From the NCBI GenBank assembly GCA_017526985.1, contig JAFXQR010000192.1:1-41189 (forward strand): a stretch of 41,189 nucleotides of DNA. Reading direction: 5' to 3'. Below are positions 33,195 to 41,189 of the stretch, piece after piece. The position numbers and the translations under genes are program-made. The notes under the pieces are model-generated. The model had not been told where the DNA came from. It saw nothing but the letters and a program-made list of their open reading frames with translations, and searched no databases. Positions within the stretch are counted from its first letter, which is position 1. Every line of letters begins with the position of its first letter. This DNA comes from Lachnospiraceae bacterium. GTDB taxonomy: Bacteria; Bacillota; Clostridia; Lachnospirales; Lachnospiraceae.

Positions 33195-34637
33195 ATGAAA
33201 AAAACGCTCTACATCAAGCTCCTAATCGCATATCTGATCTTTGCCATCTTCGGCTTTATCATCGTGGCCACCTTTATGCAGCAGATGACCGTCAACCAGC
33301 TGCGCAAAAATAAGGCAGAGGAACTCTACCGTACGGCCCAGTGGCTGTCCGAAAACGATGCGCTCATGCTCTACCAGAATGAGATCTCCTTAACCAGTAT
33401 GAAGACGATTCTGGATGAATCCTCTGCTATGCAGCAGGCGCGCATCCAGATCTTGAACCCTTCCGGCTTGGTCATCGTCGATTCCGATATGCCGGTGGAT
33501 CTGGAAAACACCGTGACCATCGAAGGTTTTGACATCACGGCTCTTTCCGGTTCTTTTTACAGTGTCAGTACTTTTTATCACCTGTTTGAAACCGAACATC
33601 TCTCCGTCGCCGCTCCCATCACCTTAAACTATGCGGTACGCGGTTATGTGGTCGTACATTATGATATGGAGCTTCTGCAGGATGCTGCCGATCATCTGCT
33701 GGACATCGACTACATCATGCTCATCATCTTATTCCTGCTGTCCCTGATCATCCTGATCTTTTTTACCGAGCTGGTCTACCTGCCCCTGCGTCGTATCATC
33801 GATGCCACGGAGCAATATGCTGCCGGCAACCTGCACTACGAGATCAGTGTGGAGGGCGATGACGAGATCGGCTATCTGGCGGCTTCCCTGGCCTATATGG
33901 CACAGGAACTGGCCCGGGGCGAAGACAACCAGAAGCACATCGTAGCCAATGTATCCCACGACTTCCGCTCGCCCCTGACTTCCATCAACGGTTTCTTACG
34001 GGCGATGCAGGACGGGACCATCCCGCCGGAGATGTATCCCAAATACATCGATATCGTTTTGAACGAGACCGACCGTCTGATCAAGCTGACCAATAACCTG
34101 CTCACCTTAAACAACTTAAATACCCAGGGCATGCTGTTGGAAAAATCCGACTTTGACATCAATATGGTCATCCGTCAGACCGCCGCCACCTTTGAAGGCA
34201 GCTGCCGCGAAAAAAAGATCGCCATCGAGCTGTCCCTGACCGGAGACGAGCTGCCGGTGACGGCGGATCTGACCCGCATCCAGCAGGTGCTCTACAACCT
34301 GATCGATAATGCGGTTAAATTCAGTCATAAAAATTCCGTGGTCAAAGTGGAGACCACGGAAAAACATAACAAAGTATTCGTATCGGTAAAGGACAGCGGT
34401 ATCGGCATTCCCAAGGAAAGCGTACCGTATGTGTTCGACCGCTTTTACAAATCCGATCTATCCCGCGGCAAGGATAAAAAAGGTACCGGCCTGGGCCTAT
34501 CCATTACCCGTGAGATCATCCGCGCCCACGGCGAAAACATCAATGTCATCTCCACCGAAGGCGTAGGCACCGAGTTCATCTTTTCCCTGCCTCTTTGCGA
34601 AACAGACTTTATCGACGAACTGACGGATACCGACTGA
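33195..34637 (+). CDS. sensor histidine kinase
   Basis: 480 residues. Membrane helices about 8-28 and 171-194 flank an extracytoplasmic sensor of ~140 residues (SDMPVDLENTVTIEG core). HAMP follows (~195-245), then HisKA with phospho-acceptor His255 (VSHDFRSPLTSING), and HATPase_c with N-box NLIDNAVKFSHK, KDSGIGIP and GTGLGLSI. Cognate of the upstream response regulator. Its last codons are part of the terminator hairpin at 34623-34652. Signal unknown; the layout resembles envelope-stress kinases. Confidence 0.95.
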   Translation: MKKTLYIKLLIAYLIFAIFGFIIVATFMQQMTVNQLRKNKAEELYRTAQWLSENDALMLYQNEISLTSMKTILDESSAMQQARIQILNPSGLVIVDSDMPVDLENTVTIEGFDITALSGSFYSVSTFYHLFETEHLSVAAPITLNYAVRGYVVVHYDMELLQDAADHLLDIDYIMLIILFLLSLIILIFFTELVYLPLRRIIDATEQYAAGNLHYEISVEGDDEIGYLAASLAYMAQELARGEDNQKHIVANVSHDFRSPLTSINGFLRAMQDGTIPPEMYPKYIDIVLNETDRLIKLTNNLLTLNNLNTQGMLLEKSDFDINMVIRQTAATFEGSCREKKIAIELSLTGDELPVTADLTRIQQVLYNLIDNAVKFSHKNSVVKVETTEKHNKVFVSVKDSGIGIPKESVPYVFDRFYKSDLSRGKDKKGTGLGLSITREIIRAHGENINVISTEGVGTEFIFSLPLCETDFIDELTDTD

Positions 34638-34659
34638 TCATTCGGTATCCGTTTCTTTT
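34623..34659 (+). terminator. terminator overlapping the stop codons of convergent genes
   Basis: ACGGATACCGA (34623-34633) pairs perfectly with TCGGTATCCGT (34642-34652), and the plus strand continues TTCTTTT. The loop CTGATCAT contains the kinase stop codon and the reverse stop codon of the facing gene, which abut with no gap. Confidence 0.7.
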
Positions 34660-37600
34660 GCATTTCCCTTAGTTGTTTTCTTCTTTTTGCGTCCCGTCAC
34701 CAGCGCGATCACCAGAACCAATACCGCCGCAGCACCTCCGCCCACTTTCGCGATGGTCATCAGATCCTTCTCATGCACCGCTATGCAATAGATGCCTTCC
34801 AGCCCCTGCATCGGCACCTGCACATAGGAGCCGCGTTCTAAGTATTCCACTTCCCTCCAGTCCGCGCCATCGTACTGCCATACGCTGATCTTCTTGTCTC
34901 CAAACGGATTGTAAAGACGCAGCGCAAAACTGTCTTCCGCTGCTTTTCCGCTGTTTTCGATCTGTACGGAATAGCATACCACATCGCTGAAGCCTGCCTT
35001 TTGGAAGGCCGGCGTATCCACGATCTGCGCCGAAAGCTTTGCTTCGTTGTTGAAGTCATTGTCGATCATGGCCAGCTGCTTGCCGCTCTGCTCATCGCGA
35101 GCGGCACTTTCGATCACACGCACACTGTCGGCGTACTCTGCCGTGATCACCATATTTCCCATGATCGTACCCTCCCCGATCTCCGGCCAGGTACCGTAGA
35201 AGCCCTCTTTTGCCGGGATCTCCGGATAGGTAATGGTGGAATAGTCATCCCCGTAGTTCACTCTCTGTGTGCCCAGATATTTATCGTCCACACGGAAGGT
35301 CACTGTCAGATAACGGAATGCGATGGGGGTATCCGGCATCGCCAGCAGTTCCGCATATTCCAGAGGCTCTGCCGCATCCTGATAGCTGATGCGGTCAATG
35401 CCGTACAACGCATCACTCACATAATGGTTGTTGGAAAGCTGGTCCAGACGCAGCAGCTGCGTATCTTCATCGATGGCGATCTGCCCGGCAATGGCACCAC
35501 TCCTGCCGGTACAATTCATGATCGTGGGCATGGTAGCGCAGCCCGTGATGGTCGCACCGCTGCCGGCCACACCACCCACATTGTCATTACCGGATAAGGT
35601 ACACAGTACATAGCTGTCACGGATGATGGCCAGAGACTGTCCGGCCACGCCGCCCACATACCCACCTTCCGTACTTTCTGCCGTACCGTAGACATACGCA
35701 TTGCTGACCACACCGTTCTTCATAAAGCCTACGATGCCGCCCACACCGTCATTCTTGGAAGTCACATATCCGCGATTGGTGCAGCGGAATACGATATTAC
35801 GGGAAGTATAGCGTCCGCCGATGGACAACTGCACACTGCCCGCCGCATTACCTTCCGGATCTTCCTCATCGATCGCCATGGATCCGGTGATGCCGCCCAC
35901 ATTCACATCGCCGCGCACCACACCGTAATTGAAGCATCCCGCCGCTTTTCCCAGTGTTGCATGTTCTAAGTCTGCATCGGAGATATCGGCATAGATGTAG
36001 TCGTAATTGTCTTCCTTGATCCCATCGATCCGTTCATTTACTTTATTGTAGATGTCATTGTAGATCGTATTGATCTGGTCATTGATCGTGCGGATCTGCG
36101 CATTTACATCCTCGCCGTAATCCTGGGCATGATCCCCCAAACGCTGCATCACGGCAGACATATTGTCCATTTGTTCGTGAATGCTGTCAACATTTTTGTC
36201 CCATTCCTGATCCACTTTGATCATCTCCAGATCATCCTGCGCATTCAGATAAGATGTGATCTCATTGACCGATGCCTGGGCTTTGTCCAAAGCATCCATG
36301 GCATCTTCGATCTCTCCCAGCGCGCCTTCCACATCACTGTGTACCTCTGCCGAAGTCCCTTCCAGGATCCGCGTATACTCTTTATACAGGCCTCGCATGG
36401 CATCACTCATCTGCGCAGCCGCCGTACCGGCATCCCCCACGGCATCCGTCGAATCCGAGGTATCCACCGGTTTGATCACCGAGACCGTTGTCGCCACACC
36501 AAGCTCATGCGCATTCTCCGGTACCACATCTTTCTCTTGGCCGTGATAGACCACACGGTAGCTCTCCGGCACCGCACTGGCCGGGAGATAATAGTAATAG
36601 CCGTCCTCCAAGGTAATGCGTCCGCCGGCCAGTTCCCGCCAGCCTTCCGGAAAATCCGCCTCTTCCGAATATGCACTTTTGGCGATACTGTATGCATGAT
36701 CACCCTCGCAGCGCAGCACCGTACCGGCATTCATCACGGTCACCGTCCTGCTGTCTCCCACCGGCTTTGTCAGTGTGTCGGTGCGATACTCTTCCACATC
36801 CCCGGAAATGTTCCCCGAGATCCGGTCTGCTGCCGTCTCTATATCATGGGAGCTGCGCTCGATGGTATCCGCATAGCCATTCAGTCGCTGCCGGTCTTCT
36901 TCCGAGATGTTCCCCGTCACATGCAGATGATCGTTCAGTTTTTTCAAATCCTCCGCCATGGCATCTGCACTGTCCCCGGCTGCAGTCACATTGGCGGTCA
37001 CCCCCGGCATCATCTCCAGCACATGGGACAGCCGCGCGCTGCCTTCGTTCACCACATCCGCATTCTGATTGACATAGCCGCTGGCCTGATCCGCCATCAC
37101 ATCTCCGGTATCCACCGCCGCATCCGCATAACCGCGCAGCGATTCCAGATCCGCCTTTACCTGCGCATTATCGCTGTCCATGATATAGGTCAACTGGTTC
37201 ACCATATCGTGCAGATCGTTCACATCCCCATGGATCGAATCTTCCTCATCCAGCTCCAGATGAGGCTCCATCTGACCGACGATACCTCCGATATCCTTGC
37301 GCCCCAGCACCATACCGCGGTTGGAACAGTTGTCTATCAGGCCGGTCTGCCGTCCCACGATACCGCCGATATTATATCCCGCATGCTCGTAGCCGATGGT
37401 ACCGTCATTGACGCAGCCGATCACCGCGCCTCTGGAATAGCCGGCAATACCACCGGTGTCGGTACCGCTCTGCCTGCGCAGACTGGCCACATCCGTCTTA
37501 CTGTCCGTCAGATCCTCCAGCAGATCCGTATTCATCTCGTCTTCTTCGGTGATCCACTCCACACTGTCGTTTAAGTTGCCGTCATTGCTGCAGCCATAGA

Positions 37601-38282
37601 TCATCCCGTAGTTTTTCCCGCAGATACCGCCGGTAAAATAATACCCTGCGATGGTACTGCTGTTGCTGCTATTCTGGATCTCGCCATCCGCCGTATTGAC
37701 ACCTGCGATGCCGCCGGTCTCGGACTTGCCGTAGATCCTGCCTTCAAAGGAGCAGCCCGTGATCGTACCGGAGTTAATCCCGCACAGTCCGCCCGTCACC
37801 TGCTGCTTTCCTTCCGCGCGAATGGTGCCGGACAGGTGCAGGTTCTCGATCACCGCACCTTCGCCGATATAGCGGAAAAAGCCGGTCACATAGCCGTCTC
37901 CGCCATAGTTATAGCCGGTGATCATATGACCGTTTCCTTCAAAACGCCCGCAGAAAATGGGGATGGTGGTAAAACCGGTCCCCGCCAGCTGGATGTCCTC
38001 CATCAATACCACATCTTTGTCCGCGGAAAAACTGTCGATATGACACTGCTGTGCAAAAGTGATCAAATCCTGGGCCGTACGGATCTCGATCCGCTCATGA
38101 AAGTCTTCCGCATCTGTCTGCGCAGTCTCCTCCCCCGGCTCATAATAAACGACACCATCACCATTCTGTATACCGCCTGCCGTTACCGTCATGACATTAC
38201 CGCACAGCATCCCGGCTGCCGCCATCGCAGGCATGGTCTTCATGATCATCCGAGAAAGCATTTGATAAAATCTGTAACGCAT
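34638..38282 (-). CDS. large GLUG-repeat surface protein, C-terminally membrane-anchored
   Basis: 1214 residues. Signal peptide (about 1-36). GLUG-type repeats at ~130-345 (GGLCGINSGTITGCSFEGRIYG, GGIAGYSRGAVIGC, GGIVGRQTGLIDNC). A long helical, coiled-coil-prone insert at ~350-800 resembles the exported segment of YhgE/Pip-type proteins. A second GLUG block at ~815-990 (VGGIVGFMKNGVVSNAYVYGTAE, GGVAGQSLAIIRDSYV) is followed by a beta-rich region. A helix at ~1170-1190 (VGGGAAAVLVLVIALVTG) and KKKKTTK tail end the protein. It starts at TAATG, overlapping the exporter stop, so the two are co-translated. Confidence 0.8.
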   Translation of the reverse strand: MRYRFYQMLSRMIMKTMPAMAAAGMLCGNVMTVTAGGIQNGDGVVYYEPGEETAQTDAEDFHERIEIRTAQDLITFAQQCHIDSFSADKDVVLMEDIQLAGTGFTTIPIFCGRFEGNGHMITGYNYGGDGYVTGFFRYIGEGAVIENLHLSGTIRAEGKQQVTGGLCGINSGTITGCSFEGRIYGKSETGGIAGVNTADGEIQNSSNSSTIAGYYFTGGICGKNYGMIYGCSNDGNLNDSVEWITEEDEMNTDLLEDLTDSKTDVASLRRQSGTDTGGIAGYSRGAVIGCVNDGTIGYEHAGYNIGGIVGRQTGLIDNCSNRGMVLGRKDIGGIVGQMEPHLELDEEDSIHGDVNDLHDMVNQLTYIMDSDNAQVKADLESLRGYADAAVDTGDVMADQASGYVNQNADVVNEGSARLSHVLEMMPGVTANVTAAGDSADAMAEDLKKLNDHLHVTGNISEEDRQRLNGYADTIERSSHDIETAADRISGNISGDVEEYRTDTLTKPVGDSRTVTVMNAGTVLRCEGDHAYSIAKSAYSEEADFPEGWRELAGGRITLEDGYYYYLPASAVPESYRVVYHGQEKDVVPENAHELGVATTVSVIKPVDTSDSTDAVGDAGTAAAQMSDAMRGLYKEYTRILEGTSAEVHSDVEGALGEIEDAMDALDKAQASVNEITSYLNAQDDLEMIKVDQEWDKNVDSIHEQMDNMSAVMQRLGDHAQDYGEDVNAQIRTINDQINTIYNDIYNKVNERIDGIKEDNYDYIYADISDADLEHATLGKAAGCFNYGVVRGDVNVGGITGSMAIDEEDPEGNAAGSVQLSIGGRYTSRNIVFRCTNRGYVTSKNDGVGGIVGFMKNGVVSNAYVYGTAESTEGGYVGGVAGQSLAIIRDSYVLCTLSGNDNVGGVAGSGATITGCATMPTIMNCTGRSGAIAGQIAIDEDTQLLRLDQLSNNHYVSDALYGIDRISYQDAAEPLEYAELLAMPDTPIAFRYLTVTFRVDDKYLGTQRVNYGDDYSTITYPEIPAKEGFYGTWPEIGEGTIMGNMVITAEYADSVRVIESAARDEQSGKQLAMIDNDFNNEAKLSAQIVDTPAFQKAGFSDVVCYSVQIENSGKAAEDSFALRLYNPFGDKKISVWQYDGADWREVEYLERGSYVQVPMQGLEGIYCIAVHEKDLMTIAKVGGGAAAVLVLVIALVTGRKKKKTTKGNAKETDTE

Positions 38283-40825
38283 TATGCCTGCCCTCCTTTC
38301 TTCGTCTCCTCTTCCTCTTTCATCTCAATAGCCAGTCTGGCCTCCGGATCGTTTTCATCCACTTCTTCCAGATTGCCCATACGCACGATCGCCGCCACAT
38401 CACCACGGACAAAGGCATGCATCTCGCCCACTACCAGGCCGTTCACCTGGCCACGGACATAGCCGTCCACGCGCATCATGCCGGTACCACGGTCCAGCTT
38501 GATGGGTACGGACACCTTGAAACTCGTCTTATCAATGATCTTTGCGCCGATGATCAGGATCTGCGGCAGAACAAACATAACCAGGAAGATGGAGATCAGT
38601 GTACCGCGGCACAGGCACTGGCCGATACCGCAGATCGCGCCATCCGAAGAGAGCCGGCCGATAAAGAACCCTGCCAGCACCATCATCGATCCCGAAGTGA
38701 TGATCGTCGGGAAAGCAAAGTTCAGTGTTTCGATGATCGCCTGTTTCTTGGACATCTCTTCCTTCAGTTCCATAAAACGGGACGAGATGACGATTGCATA
38801 GTCAATATTGGCACCCATCTGTATGGAGGATACGATCAGGTAACTCATAAAGAAGATATTATCCTTCAGCAGTGCCGGGAACGCAAAGTTGGTCCAGATC
38901 GCACCCTGGATCACGGCGATCAGCAGCACCGGCATACCGGCTGACATAAAGGTAAAGAGCAGCACCACCAGCACGGCCAGGATGGAGACTACGCTGACCA
39001 CGGTGTTATCCACATTGAAGGTCTTCTTCAGATCCATCTGGGAACTGGACTCGCCTACCACCAGCACATCCTCACCGTAGTATTTCCCGGCGATCTCGTG
39101 CATCTCATCCAGGAAGCGGAATGTTTCCTCCCCGCCTTCCGGCAGCGTCAGATATACCAGCATACGGCTGTAGTTTTCACCCTGCAGCTGATCCAGCGCC
39201 ATCTGCATCTGGTCGTGTGCATCCGCCAGTTCCTGGTACACATCGTCTTCCAGTGTGACGTAGCCTTCCTGCACTTCATCATACAAAAACATAATGATAT
39301 CGATGAGCGGAATGGAGTAGGAAGACAGGCCGTTCACCAGCTTGGCGTAGTTTTCATCATCCACGGCATAAGCCATATACAGAAGCTGCGCCATCTCATA
39401 GTCCACATCCATCAGTTCCGCAAACTCTCTGGCCGTGATCTTGTCCGTCAGCATATATCCGTCCATCGCCTCAGTGTTGGCCAGGCCCTGGCTGTGATCC
39501 ACTTCGGGGCGCCGGTCCAGCTCGGCAAGCATCTTCTTTTCCTTTTCATAATCACCCGACGGCACGACCAACGCCACAAAGTTGGATTCGCCGAAGCTTT
39601 CTTTGATCCGCTCCTCCGCGATCTGCTGTTCGTTCTGGATCGGTGTAGTCAGTTCTCCGTATCCGTATACGTAAGGGCAGAGATTGGAAAAATGCAATGC
39701 CACTGCCACCACCGCCAGGAATACGACGGGGATGATATGTCTCGTGGCATAATCCATCTTTCCGACAAAATCGATCCTGGGGATAAAGCTGCGATGCTTC
39801 GTCTTGTCCATCGCCTTGCCGAAGATCATGATCAGTCCCGGCATAAAGAGGAACACGGACATCAGGCTGAAGAAGATCGCCTTGATCAGACAGATCGCCA
39901 TATCCTTACCGATACCATATTGCATAAACATCATTGCGAGCAGACCGCCGATCGTGGTCAGGGAGCTGGAGCAGATCTCCGGGATCGCCTTGGACAATGC
40001 CACGATATCGGCTTCACGAATCCCCAGGGTCCTGTGTTCTTCCTTATAACGGTTGCAGAAAATGATCGCGTAGTCGACCGACAGGGCCAGCTGCAGTACG
40101 ATGGTCACGGAATCGGATACGAAAGAAATGGTACCCATCAGGAAATTGGTTCCCGCCGCCAGGATCGCACCCAGGCCAAAGGTCAGGATCAGTACCGGCA
40201 CCTCCGCCCACGTCTGCGATGTGAAGAGCAGTACCGAAACCACGATGATCGCGACGATCACGCTGATGACCTGCATCTCGCTCGCCAGCTGCTCGGCTGC
40301 CGCATCCCCCATGGAGGTGGATACGCACAGATCGTAATCGGCCAGTTTGGTCTTTACGTCTTCCAGTGCTTCCAGCGCTTTCGGATCGTCCTCTGGATAG
40401 GTAAACGTGATATCATACAACGCGGAGAAATTGTTGAAATGGTCCGGGCTGTTATCAAAATTCAGCATATACACATCGTCCCGGTTTTTCAGTTCCGTGG
40501 CGATGCGGTCAGCATCATCGTAGGTTATGTTCATCACCATGACCTTTGCCGTTCCGTAGGTAATGAACTCATCCTCCATCCGGTTGAGTCCGATGGTGGT
40601 CTCCGCCGAATCCGGCAGATATGCCGCCAGTGAATTTTCCACGGATACCCATTTGGATGCGATCAGAGAAAAGATCGCTGCGATCCCCAGCACTAAAAAA
40701 AAGAGGTTGCGCCGATCCACGACAAAGGTTGCCACCCGGATCATGAACGGCTGCTTTTCTTCCCCCTTTTCATTGAACTGTATGCCTGTGAGATCCTTAC
40801 TATTCTGTTCTGTCTTTGCATTCAT
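38282..40825 (-). CDS. MMPL/RND-family exporter
   Basis: 847 residues. The start at 40825 (MNAKTEQ) follows GGAAGAG. Helix 1 at ~35-55, an exposed domain (~60-180), helices 2-6 (~185-360: IVAIIVVSVLLFTS, ILTFGLGAILAAGTNFLMG), a second exposed domain (~395-595), and a second helix block (~605-785) with ADYxxx-type motifs (SVDYAIIFCNRYKE; NIDYAIVISSRFME). The two homologous halves are the MMPL/RND hallmark; the proton-relay Asp residues in DYAI are present in both. Partner of the downstream GLUG protein and controlled, probably, by the TetR-like gene upstream. Confidence 0.93.
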   Translation of the reverse strand: MNAKTEQNSKDLTGIQFNEKGEEKQPFMIRVATFVVDRRNLFFLVLGIAAIFSLIASKWVSVENSLAAYLPDSAETTIGLNRMEDEFITYGTAKVMVMNITYDDADRIATELKNRDDVYMLNFDNSPDHFNNFSALYDITFTYPEDDPKALEALEDVKTKLADYDLCVSTSMGDAAAEQLASEMQVISVIVAIIVVSVLLFTSQTWAEVPVLILTFGLGAILAAGTNFLMGTISFVSDSVTIVLQLALSVDYAIIFCNRYKEEHRTLGIREADIVALSKAIPEICSSSLTTIGGLLAMMFMQYGIGKDMAICLIKAIFFSLMSVFLFMPGLIMIFGKAMDKTKHRSFIPRIDFVGKMDYATRHIIPVVFLAVVAVALHFSNLCPYVYGYGELTTPIQNEQQIAEERIKESFGESNFVALVVPSGDYEKEKKMLAELDRRPEVDHSQGLANTEAMDGYMLTDKITAREFAELMDVDYEMAQLLYMAYAVDDENYAKLVNGLSSYSIPLIDIIMFLYDEVQEGYVTLEDDVYQELADAHDQMQMALDQLQGENYSRMLVYLTLPEGGEETFRFLDEMHEIAGKYYGEDVLVVGESSSQMDLKKTFNVDNTVVSVVSILAVLVVLLFTFMSAGMPVLLIAVIQGAIWTNFAFPALLKDNIFFMSYLIVSSIQMGANIDYAIVISSRFMELKEEMSKKQAIIETLNFAFPTIITSGSMMVLAGFFIGRLSSDGAICGIGQCLCRGTLISIFLVMFVLPQILIIGAKIIDKTSFKVSVPIKLDRGTGMMRVDGYVRGQVNGLVVGEMHAFVRGDVAAIVRMGNLEEVDENDPEARLAIEMKEEEETKKGGQA

Positions 40826-40891
40826 ATCTTCTCTTCCTTCTGATTTATTGTCTCTTCCCGGTGTAAACATCCCTTTTCATAGGAAGTCTGA

Positions 40892-41189
40892 TTACATATG
40901 ATCCAGTTTTTTCAAAATATTTTCAAAGATTTCGATGCAGATCTCCGCCATATATTTATCATCTTCCTGCATTCCGTCCCGAAACCATGTAATGAGGATC
41001 TGGTAAAAGGCCGCTTCTGCTGCCAGTTTGATGTATTTGTCCTCAGTATCCTTTGCCGGATACAAAGTTTCCACGATCGATCTGCCGGAAAAGAGATATT
41101 CCTGCTGTATCCCCGCTTTATCCAGCAATGTAAGGACATCCCTGTTTTCCCGCATCAGCCGGAACACATTCTCAAACCAGTTTCGGGAA
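40892..41189 (-). CDS. TetR-family regulator, C-terminal part (N-terminus beyond window)
   Basis: About 98 residues visible and open to the window edge. Helical, with NWFENVFRLMRENRDVLTLLDKAG, AAEAAFYQILITWFRDGMQEDDKYMAEICIEIFENI, matching the ligand-binding C-terminal domain of TetR proteins common before Clostridia MMPL genes. The DNA-binding N-terminus lies outside. It ends 66 bases before the exporter start, so it is probably a local repressor. Confidence 0.75.
   Translation of the reverse strand, partial: SRNWFENVFRLMRENRDVLTLLDKAGIQQEYLFSGRSIVETLYPAKDTEDKYIKLAAEAAFYQILITWFRDGMQEDDKYMAEICIEIFENILKKLDHM

Noticed and set aside
36129..37574. 481-residue open frame on the plus strand, and similar ones at 39098-40633, 17173-18312 and 18375-19370
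   Set aside because: They lie antisense to firmly identified genes, have no ribosome binding sites, and show His/Arg/Gln-rich low-similarity sequence typical of reverse-frame shadows.

Overview
The window looks like a chromosomal segment from a low-to-mid GC Clostridia, most likely a Lachnospiraceae gut bacterium. This rests on the conserved Firmicutes gene string around holB, ricT and rsmI, strong AGGAGG-type ribosome binding sites, TTGACA/TATAAT-type promoters, LoaP-like NusG paralogs, MutS2, RecU, CotH- and Cthe_2159-like surface proteins, and repeat elements built around the half-site TTCCCCTTGAGGGGAAGG. Nearly all genes read on the minus strand; mutS2 and one two-component system are the main plus-strand block.

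Positions 1-2960 hold the most interesting unit. Two tandem NusG/LoaP-type antiterminator paralogs and a small Cys-rich protein read leftward from just beside a 26-bp near-palindrome. A second, perfect copy of that palindrome (inside a 42-bp perfect inverted repeat) lies 140 bp further right, at the end of a truncated Hin/resolvase-type recombinase. The DNA between the two copies carries a strong consensus promoter that points AWAY from the operon, straight into the terminator-like palindrome. This is the layout expected of a phase-variable invertible promoter caught in the OFF state. Downstream of the NusG pair lie a foldable RNA segment and an intrinsic terminator ahead of a partial PD-(D/E)XK-like gene, as expected for a LoaP-controlled leader.

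Positions 3058-9100 carry an XRE/TPR-like regulator, a tiny holin-like (type I toxin-like) peptide gene, an ABC transporter (ATPase plus FtsX-type permease), a tandem and inverted repeat, and a BMP-family nucleoside-binding lipoprotein. Positions 9130-14055 are the conserved housekeeping operon gmk-like, yaaR, holB, ricT, trmN6, rsmI, with a long hairpin element inserted between trmN6 and rsmI. Positions 14168-17042 encode two paralogous Wzz-like chain-length/co-polymerase proteins. Positions 17188-21560 hold a RimK-type ATP-grasp ligase interrupted by an in-frame UGA, a DUF951 protein, a sirtuin, RecU, a small hypothetical protein, an RluA-family pseudouridine synthase and an orphan response regulator.

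Positions 21807-29942 are a cell-surface block: beta-helix lipoprotein, D-2-hydroxyacid dehydrogenase, Cthe_2159-type lipoprotein, a DUF559 nuclease gene framed by inverted repeat elements, CotH, an unknown anchored protein and a NAGPA-type phosphodiester glycosidase. Its promoter overlaps head-on with the promoter of mutS2. After mutS2 come an OmpR/HisKA two-component system and, converging on it, an operon of a TetR-like regulator (partial), an MMPL/RND exporter and a 1214-residue GLUG-repeat surface protein. No rRNA, tRNA, CRISPR array, prophage or intact insertion sequence was seen.
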